This document shows positions 1 through 12,195 of a stretch of DNA of 64,000 nt, piece after piece; the first letter of the stretch is position 1; each line of letters starts with the position of its first letter. The notes under the pieces are model-generated. The model searched no databases and was not told the DNA's origin. It was given only the letters and a program-made list of their open reading frames with translations. The translations under genes and the position numbers were made by a program. The stretch covers positions 12,544,220-12,608,219 of the forward strand of contig CP114483.1 in the NCBI GenBank assembly GCA_027186245.1, read 5' to 3'. The stretch is from Coriaria nepalensis (lineage: Eukaryota > Streptophyta > Magnoliopsida > Cucurbitales > Coriariaceae).

Positions 1-141
1 GACTTGCCGTTCATCGATTCAAGGCAACAACGCATTTGTTTAGCCTTAAAATCATGTCATTGAGTCTCTTGTAATCATGAAATCATTTTAATTAATCCGA
101 ACGAATTCTATTTTCGCCCTTCAAACATGATTTTCTTACAT
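1..141 (+). repeat. Subunit A (representative copy)
   Basis: First 141-bp third of the unit, from the '(g/a/t)acttgcc' or 'aacatgcc' start to 'cttacat'. It carries ATCGAT, the 8-base palindrome TTAATTAA (88-95 here), a GAATTC site (103-108 here) and the motif 'ttcgcccttc' that is almost invariant through the window. Variable sites that define A families are aaggc/aagcc, gttcatcg/gttgatcg, cattgag/cgttgag, gtaatc/gtagtc and cgaattc/ggaattc. A and C match at about two-thirds of positions over their first 35 bases by eye. Confidence 0.95.
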
Positions 142-284
142 AACTTGCAATTAATCTATTGAAGACAACAATGCATTCCTTTAGCCTCAAAAAGCATGTC
201 ACTCAGTATTTTCATGTCATTAAATTGTTTGAAAGCACATCGAACCAATTATATGTCTGCATTTAAAACACGACTTTCATGCAT
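142..284 (+). repeat. Subunit B (representative copy)
   Basis: Second third of the unit, 143 bp, from 'aacttgcaattaatc' to 'ttcatgcat'. Its second half is the most variable part of the repeat and falls mostly into two haplotypes: one with 'ttatatgtctgc' and usually 'cactac', the other with 'cacgtcg', 'ttctacgtttgc' and usually 'cacgac'. Some copies in the left 12 kb have a 2-bp longer form ('cacactac'), giving 422-bp units. The A-like block at its start changes little from copy to copy. Confidence 0.95.
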
Positions 285-420
285 AACTTGCAAATGATCT
301 ATTGTAGAAAACTATGCATTTTTTTAGCCTTAAAATCGTATTATTGCGTCTCTTTTGGTCATTAAATCATTCAAAATCACTTCGTACGAAATTCACAGTT
401 TAAACATGACTTTCGTGCAT
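285..420 (+). repeat. Subunit C (representative copy)
   Basis: Last third of the unit, 136 bp, from 'aacttgcaaatgatc' to 'tttcgtgcat'. It contains a T7 run and the 10-base palindrome TTCGTACGAA (381-390 here), absent from A and B. Two main families exist: C1 (ctattgaag, tagcc, ttggtc, caaaatc) and C2 (ctactgaag, tagact, tagtc, caatatc). This first copy has a private 'attgtag' where nearly all others have 'attgaag'. Confidence 0.95.
381..390. other. 10-bp perfect palindrome in subunit C (representative)
   Basis: TTCGTACGAA is its own reverse complement and recurs once per 420-bp unit, always in C, at the place where A has 'ccgaacgaat' and B 'atcgaaccaat'. A minority of copies lose it by one base (tcatacg near 28129, 31489, 33589 and 36393; tcggacg at 30220; ccgtacg near 48982; tcgaacg near 61584 and 63264). 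It overlaps a sequence that partly resembles the CENP-B box. No protein binding can be claimed from sequence alone. Confidence 0.7.
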
Positions 421-1682
421 AACATGCCGTTCATCGATTCAAGCCAACAACGCATTTGTTTAGCCTTAAAATCATGTCGTTGAGTCTCTTGTAGTCATGA
501 AATCATTTTAATTAATCCGAACGAATTCTATTTTCGCCCTTCAAACATGATTTTCTTACATAACTTGCAATTAATCTATTGAAGACAACAATGCATTCCT
601 TTAGCCTTAAAAAGCATGTCATTCAGTCTTTTCATGTCATTAAATTGTTTGAAAGCACATCGAACCAATTATACGTCTGCATTTAAAACACACTACTTTC
701 ATGCATAACTTGCAAATGATCTATTGAAGAAAACTATGCATTTTTTTAGCCTTAAAATCGTATTATTGCGTCTCTTTTGGTTATTAAATCATTCAAAATC
801 ACTTCGTACGAAATTCACAGTTTAAACATGACTTTCGTGCATAACATGCCGTTCATCGATTCAAGCCAACAACGCATTTGTTTAGCCTTAAAATCATGTC
901 GTTGAGTCTCTTGTAGTCATGAAATCATTTTAATTAATCCGAACGAATTCTATTTTCGCCCTTCAAACATGATTTTCTTACATAACTTGCAATTAATCTA
1001 TTGAAGACAACAATGCATTCCTTTAGCCTTAAAAAGCATGTCATTCAGTCTTTTCATGTCATTAAATTGTTTGAAAGCACATCGAACCAATTATATGTCT
1101 GCATTTAAAACACGACTTTCATGCATAACTTGCAAATGATCTATTGAAGAAAACTATGCATTTTTTTAGCCTTAAAATCGTATTATTGCGTCTCTTTTGG
1201 TCATTAAATCATTCAAAATCACTTCGTACGAAATTCACAGTTTAAACATGACTTTCGTGCATAACATGCCGTTCATCGATTCAAGCCAACAACGCATTTG
1301 TTTAGCCTTAAAATCATGTCGTTGAGTCTCTTGTAGTCATGAAATCATTTTAATTAATCCGAACGAATTCTATTTTCGCCCTTCAAACATGATTTTCTTA
1401 CATAACTTGCAATTAATCTATTGAAGACAACAATGCATTCCTTTAGCCTTAAAAAGCATGTCATTCAGTCTTTTCATGTCATTAAATTGTTTGAAAGCAC
1501 ATCGAACCAATTATATGTCTGCATTTAAAACACTACTTTCATGCATAACTTGCAAATGATCTATTGAAGAAAACTATGCATTTTTTTATCCTTAAAGTCG
1601 TATTATTGCGTCTCTTTTGGTCATTAAATCATTCAAAATCACTTCGTACGAAATTCGCAGTTTAAACATGACTTTCGTGCAT

Positions 1683-3364
1683 GACTTGCCGTTCATCGAT
1701 TCAAGGCAACAACGCATTTGTTTAGCCTTAAAATCATGTCATTGAGTCTCTTGTAATCATGAAATCATTTTAATTAATCCGAACGAATTCTATTTTCGCC
1801 CTTCAAACATGATTTTCTTACATAACTTGCAATTAATCTATTGAAGACAACAATGCATTCCTTTAGCCTCAAAAAGCATGTCACTCAGTATTTTCATGTC
1901 ATTAAATTGTTTGAAAGCACATCGAACCAATTATATGTCTGCATTTAAAACACGACTTTCATGCATAACTTGCAAATGATCTATTGAAGAAAACTATGCA
2001 TTTTTTTAGCCTTAAAATCGTATTATTGCGTCTCTTTTGGTCATTAAATCATTCAAAATCACTTCGTACGAAATTCACAGTTTAAACATGACTTTCGTGC
2101 ATAACATGCCGTTCATCGATTCAAGCCAACAACGCATTTGTTTAGCCTTAAAATCATGTCGTTGAGTCTCTTGTAGTCATGAAATCATTTTAATTAATCC
2201 GAACGAATTCTATTTTCGCCCTTCAAACATGATTTTCTTACATAACTTGCAATTAATCTATTGAAGACAACAATGCATTCCTTTAGCCTTAAAAAGCATG
2301 TCATTCAGTCTTTTCATGTCATTAAATTGTTTGAAAGCACATCGAACCAATTATACGTCTGCATTTAAAACACACTACTTTCATGCATAACTTGCAAATG
2401 ATCTATTGAAGAAAACTATGCATTTTTTTAGCCTTAAAATCGTATTATTGCGTCTCTTTGGGTTATTAAATCATTCAAAATCACTTCGTACGAAATTCAC
2501 AGTTTAAACATGACTTTCGTGCATAACATGCCGTTCATCGATTCAAGCCAACAACGCATTTGTTTAGCCTTAAAATCATGTCGTTGAGTCTCTTGTAGTC
2601 ATGAAATCATTTTAATTAATCCGAACGAATTCTATTTTCGCCCTTCAAACATGATTTTCTTACATAACTTGCAATTAATCTATTGAAGACAACAATGCAT
2701 TCCTTTAGCCTTAAAAAGCATGTCATTCAGTCTTTTCATGTCATTAAATTGTTTGAAAGCACATCGAACCAATTATATGTCTGCATTTAAAACACGACTT
2801 TCATGCATAACTTGCAAATGATCTATTGAAGAAAACTATGCATTTTTTTAGCCTTAAAATCGTATTATTGCGTCTCTTTTGGTCATTAAATCATTCAAAA
2901 TCACTTCGTACGAAATTCACAGTTTAAACATGACTTTCGTGCATAACATGCCGTTCATCGATTCAAGCCAACAACGCATTTGTTTAGCCTTAAAATCATG
3001 TCGTTGAGTCTCTTGTAGTCATGAAATCATTTTAATTAATCCGAACGAATTCTATTTTCGCCCTTCAAACATGATTTTCTTACATAACTTGCAATTAATC
3101 TATTGAAGACAACAATGCATTCCTTTAGCCTTAAAAAGCATGTCATTCAGTCTTTTCATGTCATTAAATTGTTTGAAAGCACATCGAACCAATTATATGT
3201 CTGCATTTAAAACACTACTTTCATGCATAACTTGCAAATGATCTATTGAAGAAAACTATGCATTTTTTTATCCTTAAAGTCGTATTATTGCGTCTCTTTT
3301 GGTCATTAAATCATTCAAAATCACTTCGTACGAAATTCGCAGTTTAAACATGACTTTCGTGCAT
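1683..3364 (+). repeat. 1682-bp HOR copy 2
   Basis: Units at 1683, 2103, 2525 and 2945. First copy with 'tctttgggttatt' in T2; T1 keeps 'aaaatcatg'. Confidence 0.93.
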
Positions 3365-5046
3365 GACTTGCCGTTCATCGATTCAAGGCAACAACGCATT
3401 TGTTTAGCCTTAAAATGATGTCATTGAGTCTCTTGTAATCATGAAATCATTTTAATTAATCCGAACGAATTCTATTTTCGCCCTTCAAACATGATTTTCT
3501 TACATAACTTGCAATTAATCTATTGAAGACAACAATGCATTCCTTTAGCCTCAAAAAGCATGTCACTCAGTATTTTCATGTCATTAAATTGTTTGAAAGC
3601 ACATCGAACCAATTATATGTCTGCATTTAAAACACGACTTTCATGCATAACTTGCAAATGATCTATTGAAGAAAACTATGCATTTTTTTAGCCTTAAAAT
3701 CGTATTATTGCGTCTCTTTTGGTCATTAAATCATTCAAAATCACTTCGTACGAAATTCACAGTTTAAACATGACTTTCGTGCATAACATGCCGTTCATCG
3801 ATTCAAGCCAACAACGCATTTGTTTAGCCTTAAAATCATGTCGTTGAGTCTCTTGTAGTCATGAAATCATTTTAATTAATCCGAACGAATTCTATTTTCG
3901 CCCTTCAAACATGATTTTCTTACATAACTTGCAATTAATCTATTGAAGACAACAATGCATTCCTTTAGCCTTAAAAAGCATGTCATTCAGTCTTTTCATG
4001 TCATTAAATTGTTTGAAAGCACATCGAACCAATTATACGTCTGCATTTAAAACACACTACTTTCATGCATAACTTGCAAATGATCTATTGAAGAAAACTA
4101 TGCATTTTTTTAGCCTTAAAATCGTATTATTGCGTCTCTTTGGGTTATTAAATCATTCAAAATCACTTCGTACGAAATTCACAGTTTAAACATGACTTTC
4201 GTGCATAACATGCCGTTCATCGATTCAAGCCAACAACGCATTTGTTTAGCCTTAAAATCATGTCGTTGAGTCTCTTGTAGTCATGAAATCATTTTAATTA
4301 ATCCGAACGAATTCTATTTTCGCCCTTCAAACATGATTTTCTTACATAACTTGCAATTAATCTATTGAAGACAACAATGCATTCCTTTAGCCTTAAAAAG
4401 CATGTCATTCAGTCTTTTCATGTCATTAAATTGTTTGAAAGCACATCGAACCAATTATATGTCTGCATTTAAAACACGACTTTCATGCATAACTTGCAAA
4501 TGATCTATTGAAGAAAACTATGCATTTTTTTAGCCTTAAAATCGTATTATTGCGTCTCTTTTGGTCATTAAATCATTCAAAATCACTTCGTACGAAATTC
4601 ACAGTTTAAACATGACTTTCGTGCATAACATGCCGTTCATCGATTCAAGCCAACAACGCATTTGTTTAGCCTTAAAATCATGTCGTTGAGTCTCTTGTAG
4701 TCATGAAATCATTTTAATTAATCCGAACGAATTCTATTTTCGCCCTTCAAACATGATTTTCTTACATAACTTGCAATTAATCTATTGAAGACAACAATGC
4801 ATTCCTTTAGCCTTAAAAAGCATGTCATTCAGTCTTTTCATGTCATTAAATTGTTTGAAAGCACATCGAACCAATTATATGTCTGCATTTAAAACACTAC
4901 TTTCATGCATAACTTGCAAATGATCTATTGAAGAAAACTATGCATTTTTTTATCCTTAAAGTCGTATTATTGCGTCTCTTTTGGTCATTAAATCATTCAA
5001 AATCACTTCGTACGAAATTCGCAGTTTAAACATGACTTTCGTGCAT
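3365..5046 (+). repeat. 1682-bp HOR copy 3
   Basis: Units at 3365, 3785, 4207 and 4627. T1 has 'aaaatgatg', shared with copies 4 and 6. The only difference I noticed from copy 4 is at 3710 (g) against 5392 (t). Confidence 0.93.
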
Positions 5047-6728
5047 GACTTGCCGTTCATCGATTCAAGGCAACAACGCATTTGTTTAGCCTTAAAATGA
5101 TGTCATTGAGTCTCTTGTAATCATGAAATCATTTTAATTAATCCGAACGAATTCTATTTTCGCCCTTCAAACATGATTTTCTTACATAACTTGCAATTAA
5201 TCTATTGAAGACAACAATGCATTCCTTTAGCCTCAAAAAGCATGTCACTCAGTATTTTCATGTCATTAAATTGTTTGAAAGCACATCGAACCAATTATAT
5301 GTCTGCATTTAAAACACGACTTTCATGCATAACTTGCAAATGATCTATTGAAGAAAACTATGCATTTTTTTAGCCTTAAAATCGTATTATTTCGTCTCTT
5401 TTGGTCATTAAATCATTCAAAATCACTTCGTACGAAATTCACAGTTTAAACATGACTTTCGTGCATAACATGCCGTTCATCGATTCAAGCCAACAACGCA
5501 TTTGTTTAGCCTTAAAATCATGTCGTTGAGTCTCTTGTAGTCATGAAATCATTTTAATTAATCCGAACGAATTCTATTTTCGCCCTTCAAACATGATTTT
5601 CTTACATAACTTGCAATTAATCTATTGAAGACAACAATGCATTCCTTTAGCCTTAAAAAGCATGTCATTCAGTCTTTTCATGTCATTAAATTGTTTGAAA
5701 GCACATCGAACCAATTATACGTCTGCATTTAAAACACACTACTTTCATGCATAACTTGCAAATGATCTATTGAAGAAAACTATGCATTTTTTTAGCCTTA
5801 AAATCGTATTATTGCGTCTCTTTGGGTTATTAAATCATTCAAAATCACTTCGTACGAAATTCACAGTTTAAACATGACTTTCGTGCATAACATGCCGTTC
5901 ATCGATTCAAGCCAACAACGCATTTGTTTAGCCTTAAAATCATGTCGTTGAGTCTCTTGTAGTCATGAAATCATTTTAATTAATCCGAACGAATTCTATT
6001 TTCGCCCTTCAAACATGATTTTCTTACATAACTTGCAATTAATCTATTGAAGACAACAATGCATTCCTTTAGCCTTAAAAAGCATGTCATTCAGTCTTTT
6101 CATGTCATTAAATTGTTTGAAAGCACATCGAACCAATTATATGTCTGCATTTAAAACACGACTTTCATGCATAACTTGCAAATGATCTATTGAAGAAAAC
6201 TATGCATTTTTTTAGCCTTAAAATCGTATTATTGCGTCTCTTTTGGTCATTAAATCATTCAAAATCACTTCGTACGAAATTCACAGTTTAAACATGACTT
6301 TCGTGCATAACATGCCGTTCATCGATTCAAGCCAACAACGCATTTGTTTAGCCTTAAAATCATGTCGTTGAGTCTCTTGTAGTCATGAAATCATTTTAAT
6401 TAATCCGAACGAATTCTATTTTCGCCCTTCAAACATGATTTTCTTACATAACTTGCAATTAATCTATTGAAGACAACAATGCATTCCTTTAGCCTTAAAA
6501 AGCATGTCATTCAGTCTTTTCATGTCATTAAATTGTTTGAAAGCACATCGAACCAATTATATGTCTGCATTTAAAACACTACTTTCATGCATAACTTGCA
6601 AATGATCTATTGAAGAAAACTATGCATTTTTTTATCCTTAAAGTCGTATTATTGCGTCTCTTTTGGTCATTAAATCATTCAAAATCACTTCGTACGAAAT
6701 TCGCAGTTTAAACATGACTTTCGTGCAT
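5047..6728 (+). repeat. 1682-bp HOR copy 4
   Basis: Units at 5047, 5467, 5889 and 6309. Same T1 ('aaaatgatg') and T2 ('tttgggttatt') markers as copy 3, with a private base at 5392 ('ttatttcg'). Confidence 0.93.
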
Positions 6729-8410
6729 GACTTGCCGTTCATCGATTCAAGGCAACAACGCATTTGTTTAGCCTTAAAATCATGTCATTGAGTCTCTTGT
6801 AATCATGAAATCATTTTAATTAATCCGAACGAATTCTATTTTCGCCCTTCAAACATGATTTTCTTACATAACTTGCAATTAATCTATTGAAGACAACAAT
6901 GCATTCCTTTAGCCTCAAAAAGCATGTCACTCAGTATTTTCATGTCATTAAATTGTTTGAAAGCACATCGAACCAATTATATGTCTGCATTTAAAACACG
7001 ACTTTCATGCATAACTTGCAAATGATCTATTGAAGAAAACTATGCATTTTTTTAGCCTTAAAATCGTATTATTGCGTCTCTTTTGGTCATTAAATCATTC
7101 AAAATCACTTCGTACGAAATTCACAGTTTAAACATGACTTTCGTGCATAACATGCCGTTCATCGATTCAAGCCAACAACGCATTTGTTTAGCCTTAAAAT
7201 CATGTCGTTGAGTCTCTTGTAGTCATGAAATCATTTTAATTAATCCGAACGAATTCTATTTTCGCCCTTCAAACATGATTTTCTTACATAACTTGCAATT
7301 AATCAATTGAAGACAACAATGCATTCCTTTAGCCTTAAAAAGCATGTCATTCAGTCTTTTCATGTCATTAAATTGTTTGAAAGCACATCGAACCAATTAT
7401 ACGTCTGCATTTAAAACACACTACTTTCATGCATAACTTGCAAATGATCTATTGAAGAAAACTATGCATTTTTTTAGCCTTAAAATCGTATTATTGCGTC
7501 TCTTTGGGTTATTAAATCATTCAAAATCACTTCGTACGAAATTCACAGTTTAAACATGACTTTCGTGCATAACATGCCGTTCATCGATTCAAGCCAACAA
7601 CGCATTTGTTTAGCCTTAAAATCATGTCGTTGAGTCTCTTGTAGTCATGAAATCATTTTAATTAATCCGAACGAATTCTATTTTCGCCCTTCAAACATGA
7701 TTTTCTTACATAACTTGCAATTAATCTATTGAAGACAACAATGCATTCCTTTAGCCTTAAAAAGCATGTCATTCAGTCTTTTCATGTCATTAAATTGTTT
7801 GAAAGCACATCGAACCAATTATATGTCTGCATTTAAAACACGACTTTCATGCATAACTTGCAAATGATCTATTGAAGAAAACTATGCATTTTTTTAGCCT
7901 TAAAATCGTATTATTGCGTCTCTTTTGGTCATTAAATCATTCAAAATCACTTCGTACGAAATTCACAGTTTAAACATGACTTTCGTGCATAACATGCCGT
8001 TCATCGATTCAAGCCAACAACGCATTTGTTTAGCCTTAAAATCATGTCGTTGAGTCTCTTGTAGTCATGAAATCATTTTAATTAATCCGAACGAATTCTA
8101 TTTTCGCCCTTCAAACATGATTTTCTTACATAACTTGCAATTAATCTATTGAAGACAACAATGCATTCCTTTAGCCTTAAAAAGCATGTCATTCAGTCTT
8201 TTCATGTCATTAAATTGTTTGAAAGCACATCGAACCAATTATATGTCTGCATTTAAAACACTACTTTCATGCATAACTTGCAAATGATCTATTGAAGAAA
8301 ACTATGCATTTTTTTATCCTTAAAGTCGTATTATTGCGTCTCTTTTGGTCATTAAATCATTCAAAATCACTTCGTACGAAATTCGCAGTTTAAACATGAC
8401 TTTCGTGCAT
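6729..8410 (+). repeat. 1682-bp HOR copy 5
   Basis: Units at 6729, 7149, 7571 and 7991. T1 reverts to 'aaaatcatg' as in copies 1 and 2. The B subunit of T2 has 'aatcaattg' near 7303, a change that recurs in unrelated units further right. Confidence 0.93.
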
Positions 8411-10092
8411 GACTTGCCGTTCATCGATTCAAGGCAACAACGCATTTGTTTAGCCTTAAAATGATGTCATTGAGTCTCTTGTAATCATGAAATCATTTTA
8501 ATTAATCCGAACGAATTCTATTTTCGCCCTTCAAACATGATTTTCTTACATAACTTGCAATTAATCTATTGAAGACAACAATGCATTCCTTTAGCCTCAA
8601 AAAGCATGTCACTCAGTATTTTCATGTCATTAAATTGTTTGAAAGCACATCGAACCAATTATATGTCTGCATTTAAAACACGACTTTCATGCATAACTTG
8701 CAAATGATCTATTGAAGAAAACTATGCATTTTTTTAGCCTTAAAATCGTATTATTGCGTCTCTTTTGGTCATTAAATCATTCAAAATCACTTCGTACGAA
8801 ATTCACAGTTTAAACATGACTTTCGTGCATAACATGCCGTTCATCGATTCAAGCCAACAACGCATTTGTTTAGCCTTAAAATCATGTCGTTGAGTCTCTT
8901 GTAGTCATGAAATCATTTTAATTAATCCGAACGAATTCTATTTTCGCCCTTCAAACATGATTTTCTTACATAACTTGCAATTAATCTATTGAAGACAACA
9001 ATGCATTCCTTTAGCCTTAAAAAGCATGTCATTCAGTCTTTTCATGTCATTAAATTGTTTGAAAGCACATCGAACCAATTATACGTCTACATTTAAAACA
9101 CACTACTTTCATGCATAACTTGCAAATGATCTATTGAAGAAAACTATGCATTTTTTTAGCCTTAAAATCGTATTATTGCGTCTCTTTTGGTTATTAAATC
9201 ATTCAAAATCACTTCGTACGAAATTCACAGTTTAAACATGACTTTCGTGCATAACATGCCGTTCATCGATTCAAGCCAACAACGCATTTGTTTAGCCTTA
9301 AAATCATGTCGTTGAGTCTCTTGTAGTCATGAAATTATTTTAATTAATCCGAACGAATTCTATTTTCGCCCTTCAAACATGATTTTCTTACATAACTTGC
9401 AATTAATCTATTGAAGACAACAATGCATTCCTTTAGCCTTAAAAAGCATGTCATTCAGTCTTTTCATGTCATTAAATTGTTTGAAAGCACATCGAACCAA
9501 TTATATGTCTGCATTTAAAACACGACTTTCATGCATAACTTGCAAATGATCTATTGAAGAAAACTATGCATTTTTTTAGCCTTAAAATCGTATTATTGCG
9601 TCTCTTTTGGTCATTAAATCATTCAAAATCACTTCGTACGAAATTCACAGTTTAAACATGACTTTCGTGCATAACATGCCGTTCATCGATTCAAGCCAAC
9701 AACGCATTTGTTTAGCCTTAAAATCATGTCGTTGAGTCTCTTGTAGTCATGAAATCATTTTAATTAATCCGAACGAATTCTATTTTCGCCCTTCAAACAT
9801 GATTTTCTTACATAACTTGCAATTAATCTATTGAAGACAACAATGCATTCCTTTAGCCTTAAAAAGCATGTCATTCAGTCTTTTCATGTCATTAAATTGT
9901 TTGAAAGCACTTCGAACCAATTATATGTCTGCATTTAAAACACTACTTTCATGCATAACTTTTAAATGATCTATTGAAGAAAACTATGCATTTTTTTAGC
10001 CTTAAAGTCGTATTATTGCGTCTCTTTTGGTCATTAAATCATTTGAAATCACTTCGTACGAAATTCGCAGTTTAAACATGACTTTCGTGCAT
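8411..10092 (+). repeat. 1682-bp HOR copy 6, right end altered
   Basis: Units at 8411, 8831, 9253 and 9673. T1-T3 are typical, with 'aaaatgatg' in T1. The last unit carries 'cacttcgaacc', 'aacttttaaatg', 'tagccttaaagtcg' and 'catttgaaatc', and is followed by 'tacttgcc'. These are features of domain 3 rather than of T4, so this copy is a hybrid at its right end. Confidence 0.9.
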
Positions 10093-12195
10093 TACTTGCC
10101 GTTCATCGATTCAAGCCAACAACGCATTTGTTTAGCCTTAAAATCATGTCGTTGAGTCTCTTGTAGTCATGAAATCATTTTAATTAATCCGAACGAATTC
10201 TATTTTCGCCCTTCAAACATGATTTTCTTACATAACTTGCAATTAATCTATTGAAGACAACAATGCATTCCTTTAGCCTTAAAAAGCATGTCATTCAGTC
10301 TTTTCATGTCATTAAATTGTTTGAAAGCACATCGAACCAATTATACGTCTGCATTTAAAACACACTACTTTCATGCATAACTTGCAAATGATCTATTGAA
10401 GAAAACTATGCATTTTTTATCCTTAAAATCGTATTATTGCGTCTCTTTTGGTTATTAAATCATTCAAAATCACTTCGTACGAAATTCACAGTTTAAACAT
10501 GACTTTCGTGCATAACATGCCGTTCATCGATTCAAGCCAACAACGCATTTGTTTAGCCTTAAAATCATGTCGTTGAGTCTCTTGTAGTCATGAAATCATT
10601 TTAATTAATCCGAACGAATTCTATTTTCGCCCTTCAAACATGATTTTCTTACATAACTTGCAATTAATCTATTGAAGACAACAATGCATTCCTTTAGCCT
10701 TAAAAAGCATGTCATTCAGTCTTTTCATGTCATTAAATTGTTTGAAAGCACATCGAACCAATTATATGTCTGCATTTAAAACACGACTTTCATGCATAAT
10801 TTGCAAATGATCTATTGAAGAAAACTATGCATTTTTTTAGCCTTAAAATCGTATTATTGCGTCTCTTTTGGTCATTAAATCATTCAAAATCACTTCGTAC
10901 GAAATTCACAGTTTAAACATGACTTTCGTGCATAACATGCCGTTCATCGATACAAGCCAACAACGCATTTGTTTAGCCTTAAAATCATGTCGTTGAGTCT
11001 CTTGTAGTCATGAAATCATTTTAATTAATCCGAACGAATTCTATTTTCGCCCTTCAAACATGATTTTCTTACATAACTTGCAATTAATCTATTGAAGACA
11101 ACAATGCATTCCTTTAGCCCAAAAAAGCATGTCATTCAGTCTTTTCATGTCATTAAATTGTTTGAAAGCACATCGAACCAATTATATGTCTGCATTTAAA
11201 ACACTACTTTCATGCATAACTTGCAAATGATCTATTGAAGAAAACTATGCATTTTTTTATCCTTAAAGTCGTATTATTGCGTCTCTTTTGGTCATTAAAT
11301 CATTCAAAATCACTTCGTACGAAATTCGCAGTTTAAACATGACTTTCGTGCATGACTTGCCGTTCATCGATTCAAGGCAACAACGCATTTGTTTAGCCTT
11401 AAAATCATGTCATTGAGTCTCTTGTAATCATGAAATCATTTTAATTAATCCGAACGAATTCTATTTTCGCCCTTCAAACATGATTTTCTTACATAACTTG
11501 CAATTATTCTATTGAAGACAACAATGCATTCCTTTAGCCTCAAAAAGCATGTCACTCAGTATTTTCATGTGATTAAATTGTTTGAAAGCACATCGAACCA
11601 ATTATATGTCTGCATTTAAAACACGACTTTCATGCATAACTTGCAAATGATCTATTGAAGAAAACTATGCATTTTTTTAGCCTTAAAATCGTATTATTGC
11701 GTCTCTTTTGGTCATTAAATCATTCAAAATCACTTCGTACGAAATTCACAGTTTAAACATGACTTTCGTGCATAACATGCCGTTCATCGATTCAAGCCAA
11801 CAACGCATTTGTTTAGCCTTAAAATCATGTCATTGAGTCTCTTGTAGTCATGAAATCATTTTAATTAATCCGAACGAACTCTATTTTCGCCCTTCATACA
11901 TGATTTTCTTACATAACTTGCAATTAATCTATTGAAGACAACAATGCATTCCTTTAGCCTTAAAAAGCATGTCATTCAGTCTTTTCATGTCATTAAATTG
12001 TTTGAAAGCACATCGAACCAATTATACGTTTGCATTTAAAACACACTACTTTCATGCATAACTTGCAAATGATCTATTGAAGAAAACTATGCATTTTTTT
12101 AGCCTTAAATTCGTATTATTGCGTCTCTTTTGGTCATTAAATCATTCAAAATCACTTCGTACGAAATTCGCAGTTTAAACATGACTTTCGTGCAT
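10093..12195 (+). repeat. Domain 2: disordered edge of the tetrameric HOR
   Basis: Five units of 421, 420, 420, 420 and 422 bp (starts 10093, 10514, 10934, 11354, 11774). By their markers the order is T2, T3, T4, T1, T2: T1 is missing between copy 6 and the first of these, and the last HOR stops after T2. The 421-bp unit has both the +2 CA marker of T2 and a T6 instead of T7 run (near 10413-10418). The last T2 already has the 'ttaaattcg' and 'ttcgcag' C form of the next domain. This marks the breakdown of the HOR. Confidence 0.88.

Larger units (their letters stand above)
1..1682 (+). repeat. 1682-bp HOR copy 1
   Basis: Units at 1, 421, 843 and 1263. It has 'tcttttggttatt' in T2, as does copy 6, whereas copies 2-5 have 'tctttgggttatt'. 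T1 has 'aaaatcatg'. The private 'attgtag' is in its first C subunit. Confidence 0.93.
1..10092 (+). repeat. Domain 1: tetrameric HOR, 1682 bp, six copies
   Basis: Four unit types recur in fixed order. T1 (420 bp) starts 'gacttgcc' and has gtaatc, 'gcctcaaaa' and 'cagtatttt'. T2 (422 bp) has 'ttatacgtctgc', the CA-longer 'cacactac' and usually 'ggttatt'. T3 (420 bp) has 'cacgac' and 'ggtcatt'. T4 (420 bp) has 'cactac', 'ttatccttaaagtcg' and 'ttcgcag'. HOR starts are at 1, 1683, 3365, 5047, 6729 and 8411, each exactly 1682 bp apart. T2-T4 A subunits have 'aagccaac' and 'cgttgag', rare further right. Copies differ at very few positions, pointing to recent amplification. Confidence 0.95.

Noticed and set aside
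232..247. RNA polymerase III B-box-like 'ggttcgatgtgc' on the minus strand of B
   Set aside because: The first seven bases fit GGTTCRA but the closing CC is absent and no A box was seen at a suitable distance. It is not tRNA-like either.
285..420. Full CENP-B box
   Set aside because: Only the first half of the pattern is met; the CGGG half is missing in all copies examined, so it is reported only as a weak resemblance.
1..10092. CRISPR-like array because of regular repeats
   Set aside because: There are no short repeats separated by unique spacers; the entire period is repeated, as in satellite DNA.
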